64,000 nucleotides of DNA from Novacetimonas cocois (GTDB lineage: Bacteria > Pseudomonadota > Alphaproteobacteria > Acetobacterales > Acetobacteraceae): NCBI RefSeq assembly GCF_003311635.1, contig NZ_QEXL01000001.1, forward strand, positions 92,844 through 156,843, read 5' to 3'. The position numbers and the translations under genes were made by a program. This document shows positions 1 through 7,674 of the stretch, one piece after another; positions within the stretch are counted from its first letter, which is position 1, and every line of letters starts with the position of its first letter. The notes under the pieces are model-generated. The model saw only the letters and a program-made list of their open reading frames with translations, searched no databases and was not told the origin of the DNA.

Positions 1-2
1 AA

Positions 3-1931
3 AAGGATCTGGAAACCGCGATCATCGACGCGGCGAACCAGATCGTCATCCCGACCTTTGTCTCTACCCTGTGCATCTGTATCGTGTGGATGCCGCTGTT
101 CCAGCTGACGGGGGTTGCGGGCTGGCTGTTCATGCCGATGGCCGAAGCCATCATCTTCGCGATGATCGCCTCCTTCATCCTGTCGCGCACGCTGGTGCCG
201 ACGATGGCGAAATACATGCTCGCCGCGCAGGTCGCCGCCCATCAGGCATTGGCCAGTGGAAAGGCCCAGCCATCGCAGAGCATCTTTGCGCGGTTCCAGC
301 GCGGGTTCGAAGCCTATTTCGTGATTTTCCGCAACCGCTACCGCAACCTGCTGATGCACCTGCTGGCGACGCGCCGGCGTTTCGTGCCGCTGTTCTCGGT
401 GCTGGCGTTCTGCTCGCTGGGGCTGCTGTATTTCGCGGGGCAGGATTTCTTCCCCGAAATCAATTCCAACGCGCTTGCGATTCACATGCGCGCGCCGCTC
501 GGCACCAAGATCGCCGAGGCCGGCAAGATTTCCATGCTGGTGAATGACGAAATCGGACGCCTGCTGCCCGGCGAGGTGGAGGGCATCGTCAATAACTGCG
601 GCCTGCCGTTCAGTCCGCTGAACCAGGCATTCATTCCCACGCCCACCGTCGGCACGCAGGACTGCGACCTGACCGTGACGCTGAAGGACGAGGAGGCGCC
701 GGTCGCGCAGTACCGCGCCATCCTGCGCAAGGGACTGGCGGAGAAATTCCCCGGCACCGAAATCACCTTCATGCCCGCCGACCTGACGGCCAAGATCCTC
801 AATTTCGGGCTGCCCGCGCCGATCGACGTGCAGGTGTCGGGACGCAACCTGTATGGCAATTTCGATTTCGCGCAGCACCTTGCCAGCCGCCTGCGCAAGA
901 TTACCGGCGTGACCGATGTCACGGTGCAGGAACCGATGAATACCCCGACCCTGCGCGTGAATGCCCGCCGGACCTATGCGCTGGGCACCGGCCTTACGGA
1001 ATCGGACGTGGCGAACAACGCCCTTGCCGTCCTGTCGGGCAGCGGGCAGGTCTCGCCCACCTACTGGCTGGACCCCAAGACCGGGGTGTCGCATCTGGTG
1101 GACATCCAGACGCCGCTGCAGTTCCTGCAGACGATGAACGACCTGGAGACGATCCCCATCGACCGGGGCGACGGCAACCCGCAGAACCTGCCGCCGCAGA
1201 TCCTTGGCGGGCTGAGCCAGATCGTGCAGACGGGCACGCCGGGGGAGGTCGCGCATTACAACATCATGCCGGTCTTCAACATCTATGCCACGAACGAGGG
1301 GCTGGACCTTGGCACCGTCTCGCGCGAGGTGGAGCGCGTGGTGAACGAGGAACGCGCATCCCTGCCGCGTGGTTCAAGCCTGTATGTCCGTGGTCAGGCG
1401 ACGACCATGAACGGCGCCTATGTGCAGCTCATTTCCGGCCTGGCGATGTCGATCCTGCTGGTTTACCTGATCATCGTCGTCAATTTTCAGTCGTGGCTTG
1501 ATCCCTTCATCATCATTACCGCCCTGCCGGGCGCACTGGCCGGTATTTCGTGGAGCCTGTTCCTGACGCATACCGCCCTGTCGGTGCCCGCCCTGACGGG
1601 GGCGATCATGTGCATGGGCACGGCGACGGCGAACTCCATCCTTGTGGTCGCCTTCGCGCGGGAGCGGATGGACCTGCATGGCGATGCGATCAAGGCGGCG
1701 ATCGAGGCGGGATATGAACGTATCCGCCCCGTCCTGATGACCGCGTCGGCCATGATCATCGGCATGCTGCCCATGTCGCTGAGCAATTCGCAGAATGCGC
1801 CGCTGGGCCGCGCGGTGATGGGCGGGCTGATGGTGGCCACCTGCGCCACGCTGCTGTTCGTGCCGTGCGTGTTCGCGCTTATTCATTCAAGAAAATCCAA
1901 GACCACGACTGCCGAGGGAGAACGCGCATGA
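3..1931 (+). CDS. RND efflux permease, C-terminal part (5' end outside window)
   Basis: This is the last 642 residues of an inner-membrane RND proton antiporter; the reading frame is open from the window edge, so the start is missing. It begins after the TM4 region that carries the paired Asp of AcrB, so those residues cannot be checked. What is visible is the end of the first membrane half, the second periplasmic porter/docking half (G-Q-D-F-F-P-E-I-N) and the final membrane helices. In the TM10-like segment the motif reads T-A-N-S-I-L-V-V-A-F-A, so the AcrB K940 position is not lysine. This matches RND clades distinct from AcrB/MdtB. The adaptor and outer-membrane channel genes follow with ATGA overlaps, and the permease-adaptor-channel order is the reverse of the common adaptor-first order. 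The substrate cannot be read from the sequence. Confidence 0.9.
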   Translation, partial: KDLETAIIDAANQIVIPTFVSTLCICIVWMPLFQLTGVAGWLFMPMAEAIIFAMIASFILSRTLVPTMAKYMLAAQVAAHQALASGKAQPSQSIFARFQRGFEAYFVIFRNRYRNLLMHLLATRRRFVPLFSVLAFCSLGLLYFAGQDFFPEINSNALAIHMRAPLGTKIAEAGKISMLVNDEIGRLLPGEVEGIVNNCGLPFSPLNQAFIPTPTVGTQDCDLTVTLKDEEAPVAQYRAILRKGLAEKFPGTEITFMPADLTAKILNFGLPAPIDVQVSGRNLYGNFDFAQHLASRLRKITGVTDVTVQEPMNTPTLRVNARRTYALGTGLTESDVANNALAVLSGSGQVSPTYWLDPKTGVSHLVDIQTPLQFLQTMNDLETIPIDRGDGNPQNLPPQILGGLSQIVQTGTPGEVAHYNIMPVFNIYATNEGLDLGTVSREVERVVNEERASLPRGSSLYVRGQATTMNGAYVQLISGLAMSILLVYLIIVVNFQSWLDPFIIITALPGALAGISWSLFLTHTALSVPALTGAIMCMGTATANSILVVAFARERMDLHGDAIKAAIEAGYERIRPVLMTASAMIIGMLPMSLSNSQNAPLGRAVMGGLMVATCATLLFVPCVFALIHSRKSKTTTAEGERA

Positions 1932-3226
1932 CGGGCGCTGATGATAGCAAGGGCCAGCGCGGGCGCGGCAGCAGGATCTGGGTCGGACTGGGCGTGGTCG
2001 TGGTGGCCGTCGTCGTGGTGGGCGGGATCGTCGAACGGCGCATGCATGTCGAAAGCCTGAGCCGCCAGACCGCCGACGCATCCATCCCACGCGTGCAGGT
2101 CATTTCGCCCGAACATGGGCCAAAGACGCGCACGCTGGACCTGCCGGGCAATATTTCCGCGTGGTACCAGGCCCCGATCTATGCCCAGGTCTCGGGCTAT
2201 GTGCAGATGTGGTACAAGGATATCGGCGCGAAGGTGAAAGCGGGCGAAATCCTCGCCACCATCGACACGCCGGGCCTGGATGCCCAGTACGCCGCCTCCA
2301 AGGCGAATTTCGACGTGGCGATGGCGCGTTACAAGCTGGCGCAGATCACGGCGAAACGCTGGAAGGCGCTGCAGGGCACGCAGGCCGTCTCGCAGCAGGA
2401 AGTCGACGTGCAGGCCGCCAATGCGGAGGCGCAGGCCGCCGAGGTGGAGGCCGCCCGTCACGAGGTCTCGCGCTATGCCGCGCTGATCGGGTTCAAGCAG
2501 ATCGTCGCCCCGTTTGACGGCGTGGTGACGTCGCGCCTTGCCGATGTGGGCGATTACGTGAACGCGGGCGGTGGCGATGTGTCCTCCCGCGGGACGGCGA
2601 CCGAACTGTTCAGCGTGGCCGACGTGCACCGCATGCGCGTGTTCGTGTCCGTGCCGCAGGATTATGCCGACATCATCGGGCCGAAGCTGACGGGCGACAT
2701 CACCGTGCCGCAGTATCCGGGACGCGTGTTCAAGGCGAAGTTCCTTGCCACGGCCAAGGCGTTCAATGCCGCGACCCGCACCGTGACGACCGAACTGGTG
2801 GTCGATAATGACAAGCGTGAGCTGTGGCCCGATTCCTATGCCACGGTGCATTTCACCGCGCCGGGCGATCCCGATATCCTGATCCTGCCCGAAGGGGCGC
2901 TGCTATTCCGCGCGCAGGGGATGCAGGTGGCGGTGGTCGATGACCATAACCGCGTCAGGCTCAGGAATGTCACCGTGGGGACGAACCTTGGCACCAAGGT
3001 GCAGATCCTTGCGGGCGTGGGATTGCATGATCGGGTCGTCAACAATCCCTCCTCCGGCCTGCTGGAAGGGCAGGAGGTGTATCTGGTCGGTTCCACCCCC
3101 GGCTATAACGATGCCGGGGCCTCGGCCATGGCAAAGGCGCCGGTTACGGAAAATACGAAAGATGACGACGATGTCCGGGCCATGCCGGCCGATCAGGGGG
3201 CGGCGGATACCGGGGCGCGTCGATGA
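1928..3226 (+). CDS. RND periplasmic adaptor (membrane fusion protein, HlyD/AcrA-like)
   Basis: This 432-residue adaptor should link the upstream permease to the outer-membrane channel across the periplasm. An N-terminal hydrophobic anchor lies at about residues 17-36, with no lipobox, so it is probably a membrane-anchored rather than lipidated adaptor. It is followed by a lipoyl/barrel-sandwich half, an alpha-hairpin rich in Ala, Gln and Glu (about 120-185), the second lipoyl half (I-V-A-P-F-D-G-V-V) and beta-barrel and membrane-proximal domains. I chose the ATG at 1928 because it overlaps the permease stop as ATGA; an in-frame upstream start at 1865 would lie inside the permease gene. The C-terminal tail, from about residue 390, is rich in Asp and Ala and looks disordered. 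Confidence 0.92.
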   Translation: MTGADDSKGQRGRGSRIWVGLGVVVVAVVVVGGIVERRMHVESLSRQTADASIPRVQVISPEHGPKTRTLDLPGNISAWYQAPIYAQVSGYVQMWYKDIGAKVKAGEILATIDTPGLDAQYAASKANFDVAMARYKLAQITAKRWKALQGTQAVSQQEVDVQAANAEAQAAEVEAARHEVSRYAALIGFKQIVAPFDGVVTSRLADVGDYVNAGGGDVSSRGTATELFSVADVHRMRVFVSVPQDYADIIGPKLTGDITVPQYPGRVFKAKFLATAKAFNAATRTVTTELVVDNDKRELWPDSYATVHFTAPGDPDILILPEGALLFRAQGMQVAVVDDHNRVRLRNVTVGTNLGTKVQILAGVGLHDRVVNNPSSGLLEGQEVYLVGSTPGYNDAGASAMAKAPVTENTKDDDDVRAMPADQGAADTGARR

Positions 3227-4851
3227 AGGGCAGTTCCATATTGATGCGTAACCGCCACTGGCCGGCGCGGGCGGCCTGCCTTGCCGGATGCGCGATGATG
3301 GCTCTGGGCCTTGCGGGGTGTGTCGATCTGGCGCCGAAATACAAGCATGCGCATTACTTCTATCCCGACAACTGGAAGGGGGAGGGCTTCATGCATTATG
3401 GCGTGCCCGCCGATGACGCCCCCCGTGGGGACTGGTGGATGGTCTTCAACGATCCCCTTCTCAACGATCTGGAGGAACGGGCGGGACGCCTGAACCCCGA
3501 CCTGCAGTCCGCGGCCGAGACCTTTACCCAGGCGCGCGACCTGTCGGCCGAGGCGGCATCCGAACTCTATCCCCAGATCGGCGGCAATGCCGGGGCGTCC
3601 AACAACCAGGCATCGCAGCACCGGCTGTGGCGTGGCGCGGGGTCCCAGGGCCCGACCTACATGTCGTCGCAGCAATGGGGCGCGACCGTGCGGTGGGAGC
3701 CGGATTTCTGGTCCGCGATCCGCAACCGCAAGCGCATGCGCCAGCAGCAGGCACAGGCTTCCGCCGCCGATTTTGCCGTGGCGCGGCTGAGCATCCAGTC
3801 GGAACTGGCGAATGATTACATGCAGCTGCGCGGCATGGACGCGCAGCATGCGGTGTATCAGGATTCGATCCGCTATTACGAAAAGGCGGTGCAGATCACC
3901 AAGATGCGCCAGGCTGGCGCGATTGCCGCGGGGATTGACGTCTCCCGCGCGCAGACTCAGCTTTCGGCCACGCAGGCATCCGATACCGATCTGCTGGCGC
4001 GCCGCGCGGTGATGGAACACGCGATCGCGGTGCTGGTGAATGTCTCGCCCTCGGCGTTCCATATCACGCCAACGTCTGAAATCCGCTTCCCAAAGGTGAA
4101 GATCGCCACGGGGATTCCTTCCACCCTGCTGGAACGCCGCCCCGATATTGCCAGTGCGGAACGCGCGATGGCGCAGGCCAACCGCGCGATCGGCGTGTCG
4201 CGGGCCGCCTTCTATCCCCATGTGACCTTCAGCGCCATGGCGGGGTTCATGGATAATGGCTTCACCCTCGATAAGTTCGCCAACGGCATGTACAACTATG
4301 CCGCGCAGGCGGTGCTGCCGCTGTTCCAGGGGGGCATGCGGCGCGCGGAACTGCAGCGCAGCTGGTCGCAGTACCGCCAGGCCGAGGACCGTTACCGCGC
4401 CACCGTTCTCGCCGCCTTCAAGGATGTGGAGGATGGGCTGAGCCTGACCCGCGACCTTGACCGTGAGGCCGCGCAGGAAGGCGATGCGGTCAAGGCCTCG
4501 CTGCGCACGCAGAACATGACCATGCAGCTTTATACGGGCGGGCTGACCAATTACCTTGACGTGGTGGTGGCGCAGGTTGCTGCCCTGACCGCCCGCATCG
4601 CGGAGGTGCAGGTCGAAACCCGCTACATGCAGGCGCAGGTGGAACTGATCCGTGCCCTTGGCGGCGGATGGGACACCAGCCAGCTGCCCAACCACAAGCA
4701 GATCCGTCCCTTTGGTCCGCTGCAATATTCGCACCTGCGGATTCCCAAGAGCGCCGGGGGCGTAAACGTGGACAATGGGCCTGATTCGCAGAACCTCGAC
4801 ATGCCAGCATTTTCCTCGCAGGGCTTGACAGCTACCCCGAATCAACGGTAG
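3223..4851 (+). CDS. Outer-membrane efflux lipoprotein (NodT/OprM-type TolC family)
   Basis: This 542-residue outer-membrane channel protein is the exit duct of the tripartite pump encoded with the two preceding genes. The signal peptide ends in a lipobox (L-A-G-C, Cys33), so the mature protein should be lipid-anchored. The body has two repeated outer-membrane-efflux domains with long coiled-coil helices and the family motif L-L-E-R-R-P-D-I-A-S-A-E. The start at 3223 overlaps the adaptor stop (ATGA); an internal Met8 would also leave a usable signal. The last residues overlap a promoter-like sequence for rplK, so the 3' end of this gene probably carries regulatory information for the ribosomal operon. 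Confidence 0.92.
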   Translation: MKGSSILMRNRHWPARAACLAGCAMMALGLAGCVDLAPKYKHAHYFYPDNWKGEGFMHYGVPADDAPRGDWWMVFNDPLLNDLEERAGRLNPDLQSAAETFTQARDLSAEAASELYPQIGGNAGASNNQASQHRLWRGAGSQGPTYMSSQQWGATVRWEPDFWSAIRNRKRMRQQQAQASAADFAVARLSIQSELANDYMQLRGMDAQHAVYQDSIRYYEKAVQITKMRQAGAIAAGIDVSRAQTQLSATQASDTDLLARRAVMEHAIAVLVNVSPSAFHITPTSEIRFPKVKIATGIPSTLLERRPDIASAERAMAQANRAIGVSRAAFYPHVTFSAMAGFMDNGFTLDKFANGMYNYAAQAVLPLFQGGMRRAELQRSWSQYRQAEDRYRATVLAAFKDVEDGLSLTRDLDREAAQEGDAVKASLRTQNMTMQLYTGGLTNYLDVVVAQVAALTARIAEVQVETRYMQAQVELIRALGGGWDTSQLPNHKQIRPFGPLQYSHLRIPKSAGGVNVDNGPDSQNLDMPAFSSQGLTATPNQR

Positions 4852-4854
4852 GTG
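4825..4854 (+). promoter_or_regulatory. Predicted sigma-70 promoter for rplK-rplA
   Basis: A perfect -35 hexamer TTGACA (4825-4830) is followed after 18 bp by TAGGTG (4849-4854). The -35 and most of the spacer lie inside the last codons of the outer-membrane lipoprotein gene. The str promoter upstream of rpsL has the same style (TTGACT, then TAGGTT). Transcription should start near 4861, leaving about a 95-nt leader before rplK. Confidence 0.6.
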
Positions 4855-4900
4855 CGCGCCTCTTATCGGAACGCGGGAGGTCTCTTGCCCCTGTCTCATG

Positions 4901-4930
4901 CAGGCAAGGGTGACCGCCTGAACCGCGGTC
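4901..4930 (+). promoter_or_regulatory. rplK leader hairpins (possible L1 autoregulatory site)
   Basis: Two mutually exclusive stems can form: CAGGC (4901-4905) with GCCTG (4916-4920), and GACCGC (4912-4917) with GCGGTC (4925-4930). They lie 28-57 nt before the rplK start. In many bacteria L1 represses the L11-L1 mRNA by binding a leader structure that mimics its 23S rRNA site. The position fits, but I cannot confirm the L1 recognition motif. Confidence 0.35.
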
Positions 4931-4957
4931 CGGGTGAAACAGTCAGGAGCCCCGGAT

Positions 4958-5392
4958 ATGGCCAAAAAAATCGTTGGCTACATCAAGCTGCAGATCCCCG
5001 CCGGCAAGGCGAATCCCTCTCCGCCGGTTGGTCCGGCCCTTGGTCAGCGCGGCCTGAACATCATGCAGTTCTGCAAGGAGTTCAACGCCAAGACGCAGGG
5101 CATGGAACCGGGGATGCCGATTCCCGTGGTCATCACCGCCTATGCGGATCGTACCTTCAGCTTCATTACCAAGACGCCGCCGAACACCTACTTCCTGATG
5201 AAGGCTGCCAAGATCAACAAGGGCAGTTCCACCGTCGGAAAGGCCGCGAGCGTCGGCAAGGTGACCATCGCGCAGCTGCGCGAGATCGCCGAAGTGAAGA
5301 TGAAAGACATGAATGCCAATGACATCGATGGCGCCGTGCGCATGCTGACCGGTTCGGCACGCGCCATGGGCATTGATGTGGTGGAGGGCTGA
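4958..5392 (+). CDS. rplK: 50S ribosomal protein L11
   Basis: L11 (144 residues) forms the GTPase-associated centre with 23S rRNA and the L10-L12 stalk. The sequence shows the conserved N-terminal domain (K-L-Q-I-P-A-G-K-A, then P-P-V-G-P-A-L-G-Q) and the rRNA-binding C-terminal domain. I chose the ATG at 4958 because the protein then begins M-A-K-K-I-V-G-Y and an AGGAG lies 9 nt upstream; an upstream in-frame ATG at 4934 would add eight non-conserved residues. rplA follows after 4 nt. The gene pair secE-nusG, which usually precedes rplK, is not here: an efflux operon takes that place. Confidence 0.98.
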   Translation: MAKKIVGYIKLQIPAGKANPSPPVGPALGQRGLNIMQFCKEFNAKTQGMEPGMPIPVVITAYADRTFSFITKTPPNTYFLMKAAKINKGSSTVGKAASVGKVTIAQLREIAEVKMKDMNANDIDGAVRMLTGSARAMGIDVVEG

Positions 5393-5396
5393 TCCC

Positions 5397-6092
5397 ATGG
5401 CGAAGAACAAGCGTCTGGCCGCAGCGCGCGCCAAAGTCGATGCATCCAAGCAGTATGGTCTGGACGAGGCCATCGCGCTGGTGAAGCAGGGTGCGACGGC
5501 GAAGTTCGACGAAACGGTCGAAATTTCCATGAACTTGGGCATTGACCCGCGTCATGCCGACCAGATGGTCCGCGGCCTGCTGTCGCTGCCCAACGGCACG
5601 GGCAAGACCCTGCGTGTTGGCGTGTTCGCCCGTGGCCCCAAGGCCGAGGAAGCGACGGCCGCCGGTGCGGACATCGTCGGTGCCGAGGACCTGGCTGCCA
5701 AGGTGCAGGCTGGCGAGATCGAGTTCGATCGCTGCATCGCCACGCCGGATATGATGGCGCTGGTCGGTCGTCTGGGCAAGATCCTTGGCCCGCGTGGCCT
5801 GATGCCCAACCCGAAGCTGGGCACCGTCACGATGGACGTGAAGGGCGCGGTCACCGCCGCCAAGTCCGGTCAGGTCGAATACCGCGCGGAAAAGGCCGGT
5901 ATCGTGCATGCCGGCATCGGCAAGGCTTCCTTCGAGGAAGGCAAGCTGGCCGAGAATATCCGCGCGTTCGTCGACGCGGTGCAGAAGGCCCGTCCCACGG
6001 GCGCGAAGGGCACCTACATCAAGAAGGTGTCCCTGTCGTCCACGATGGGACCGGGCGTGCATCTGGATGTGGCGGCACTCGCCGCATCCTGA
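5397..6092 (+). CDS. rplA: 50S ribosomal protein L1
   Basis: L1 (232 residues) binds the mobile L1 stalk of 23S rRNA and assists release of E-site tRNA; in many bacteria it also represses its own mRNA. The two-domain family pattern is complete, including [14 protein letters not shown] and the closing [12 protein letters not shown] segment. The start at 5397 is preceded by GGAGGG located inside the last rplK codons, which suggests translational coupling. An alternative upstream start at 5373 would overlap rplK and adds non-homologous residues. Confidence 0.98.
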   Translation: MAKNKRLAAARAKVDASKQYGLDEAIALVKQGATAKFDETVEISMNLGIDPRHADQMVRGLLSLPNGTGKTLRVGVFARGPKAEEATAAGADIVGAEDLAAKVQAGEIEFDRCIATPDMMALVGRLGKILGPRGLMPNPKLGTVTMDVKGAVTAAKSGQVEYRAEKAGIVHAGIGKASFEEGKLAENIRAFVDAVQKARPTGAKGTYIKKVSLSSTMGPGVHLDVAALAAS

Positions 6093-6390
6093 ATGAAGGA
6101 TTGTCCCGCCCCCTGATGGGGGAGGGATGGAGGAGGCGGCCCGCGTTCGCGCGGGTCGTGTTCCGAACCTGTCCATGACCGGATGCGGCCTTGTGCCTTG
6201 ATTGTCCGGGGAACCTGTTCCCCGGGCTGCAGCCGGAAGACGGGGATGCCGGATCAGCAGGTGCATGTCGCCTGACACTGGTTGTTCCGTTTGCAAAGGA
6301 CAGGCGAACCGGGGCGTGCCCATGCCGGGTGCGCACCAAGGGTAAACCCAATCCGTCAGGTTTCCTGATGGATGACGATGGAGACGGGAT
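6093..6390 (+). promoter_or_regulatory. rplA-rplJ intergenic leader with three hairpins
   Basis: This 298-bp stretch holds no convincing gene. Three stems stand out: 6104-6127 (CCCCC-TGAT-GGGGG with flanking TCCC/GGGA), 6206-6225 (CCGGGGAA with TTCCCCGG) and 6351-6373 (ATCCGTCAGG with CCTGATGGAT, loop TTT), the last ending 17 nt before the rplJ start. None is followed by a T-run, so they are not classical terminators. In other bacteria this leader is the binding site for the L10-L12 complex, which represses rplJ-rplL translation; that role here is inference. I could not identify a clear -35/-10 pair. Confidence 0.55.
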
Positions 6391-6909
6391 TTGGACCGTA
6401 CGGAGAAGCGGGAGTTTGTTGCCTCCCTCGCGGCCGTGTTCGCTGAAACGTCCATGGTCGTTGTCACCCGTAATGACGGGCTGACGGTGGCTGATGTGAC
6501 GGATCTTCGGCGGCGTGTGCGCGCGGCCGGAGCGACTTACAAGGTCGCGAAGAACCGGCTGGCCCATCTCGCCCTGGCAGGGACCCAGTTCGAAGGCATC
6601 GCGCCGCTGCTGAAGGGGCCGACCGCGATTTCGTGGTCGGAAGAACCCGTGGCAGTTGCAAAGGTGCTGGTCGAGTTCGCCAAAACCAACGAAAAGCTTG
6701 TTCTGCTCGGCGGATCGCTTGGCTCCCAGACACTGAATGTCGAGGGTGTCAAGGCGCTGGCGGAACTGCCGTCCCTGGATACGCTCCGGGCGCAGCTGGT
6801 GGGGCTTATCTCCACGCCGGCAACGCGCGTCGCGGGTGTGCTCCAGGCGCCGGCCGGACAGCTTGCGCGGGTTTTCGGCGCCTATGCCAAGACGGGCGAG
6901 GCAGCCTAG
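6391..6909 (+). CDS. rplJ: 50S ribosomal protein L10
   Basis: L10 (172 residues) is the base of the ribosomal stalk: its N-terminal part binds 23S rRNA and its C-terminal helix carries L7/L12 dimers. The sequence has the conserved start M-D-R-T-E-K-R-E, the K-N-R-L-A motif near residue 53, and an Ala-rich C-terminal helix. The start codon is TTG at 6391, preceded by GGAGACGGGA; no ATG gives the conserved N-terminus. A rare start behind a structured leader fits a gene whose translation is held in check. Confidence 0.96.
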   Translation: MDRTEKREFVASLAAVFAETSMVVVTRNDGLTVADVTDLRRRVRAAGATYKVAKNRLAHLALAGTQFEGIAPLLKGPTAISWSEEPVAVAKVLVEFAKTNEKLVLLGGSLGSQTLNVEGVKALAELPSLDTLRAQLVGLISTPATRVAGVLQAPAGQLARVFGAYAKTGEAA

Positions 6910-7011
6910 CCAATTATGTTCCGGTGCGCCGGAATATCAACAAAATGGCACATTTTCGAAATTTCGGGATTGTGTCGCGCCAACCAGTGTATAAATTAGG
7001 AAGACTGAATC

Positions 7012-7386
7012 ATGGCCGATCTGAACAAACTTGTTGACGAACTGTCCGCTCTGACCGTTCTGGAAGCAGCCGAGCTGTCGAAGCTGCTTGAAGAAAAGTG
7101 GGGTGTTTCCGCTGCTGCTCCGGTTGCTGTTGCTGCTGCTGCTCCTGGTGCTGCTGCTGCTCCGGCTGAAGAAAAGACCGAGTTCGACGTCGTTCTGACG
7201 AAGGCTGGCGACAAGAAGATCAACGTCATCAAGGAAATCCGTGGCATCACGGGTCTGGGCCTGAAAGAAGCCAAGGACCTGGTTGAGGGTGCGCCCAAGA
7301 CCGTCAAGGAAGGCGTCAGCAAGGATGAAGCCGAGAAGATCAAGAAGTCCCTTGAAGACAACGGTGCTTCTGTCGAAATCAAATAA
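7012..7386 (+). CDS. rplL: 50S ribosomal protein L7/L12
   Basis: L7/L12 (124 residues) forms the flexible multi-copy stalk that recruits EF-Tu, EF-G and other factors. An N-terminal dimerisation domain (about 1-32) is followed by an Ala/Pro/Val hinge (about 34-55) and the globular factor-binding domain with [12 protein letters not shown]. The hinge is encoded almost entirely by GCT and GTT codons, unlike the GC-ending codons of neighbouring genes, producing an imperfect GCT-repeat DNA tract at about 7110-7170. An AGGAAGA lies 8 nt before the ATG. The 102-bp spacer from rplJ is AT-rich near the start, favouring an open ribosome-binding site. Confidence 0.98.
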   Translation: MADLNKLVDELSALTVLEAAELSKLLEEKWGVSAAAPVAVAAAAPGAAAAPAEEKTEFDVVLTKAGDKKINVIKEIRGITGLGLKEAKDLVEGAPKTVKEGVSKDEAEKIKKSLEDNGASVEIK

Positions 7387-7674
7387 GATGTATCCTGTCA
7401 ACATTCCCGCTTGCGGATGTTGAGATGATATTCAGGTGAGGGTGGAGATCGCTGCGATCTCCGCCCCCTTGGGCGTTACAGGCACCCTGACCGCAAGGTC
7501 TCGGGTGCCTTTGGCGGTAGAAGGGGTCGTCCTCAAGTCATGTAAGGGACGGGTCTGGGGCTGGTCCGTGGTGATGGGCGGCCTGAAAGAATTTCTGGAT
7601 CTGTGCTTTTCCGTGGCGCAAGGCGCTGGCGACGGATGGGAAGCAGGTCTGTGTGGATGGGGGCTGGATAGGCG
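7387..7674 (+). promoter_or_regulatory. rplL-rpoB attenuator/processing region
   Basis: This 288-bp interval contains no supported gene. Two strong stems lie in the first 80 nt: 7398-7423 (TCAACAT paired with ATGTTGA, extended by CCGC/GCGG) and 7441-7465 (GGAGATC with GATCTCC). Neither has a following T-run. In Escherichia coli the same interval holds a partial terminator and an RNase III site that lower rpoBC expression relative to the ribosomal proteins. The position and structure agree, but the mechanism here is inferred. Confidence 0.5.

Noticed and set aside
3193-4965. Minus-strand frame of 590 codons opposite the outer-membrane channel and into rplK
   Set aside because: It runs through the rplK leader and start; no domain pattern, shadow of a certain gene.
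4943-5542. Minus-strand frame of 199 codons across rplK-rplA
   Set aside because: Opposite two certain ribosomal genes; no homology features.
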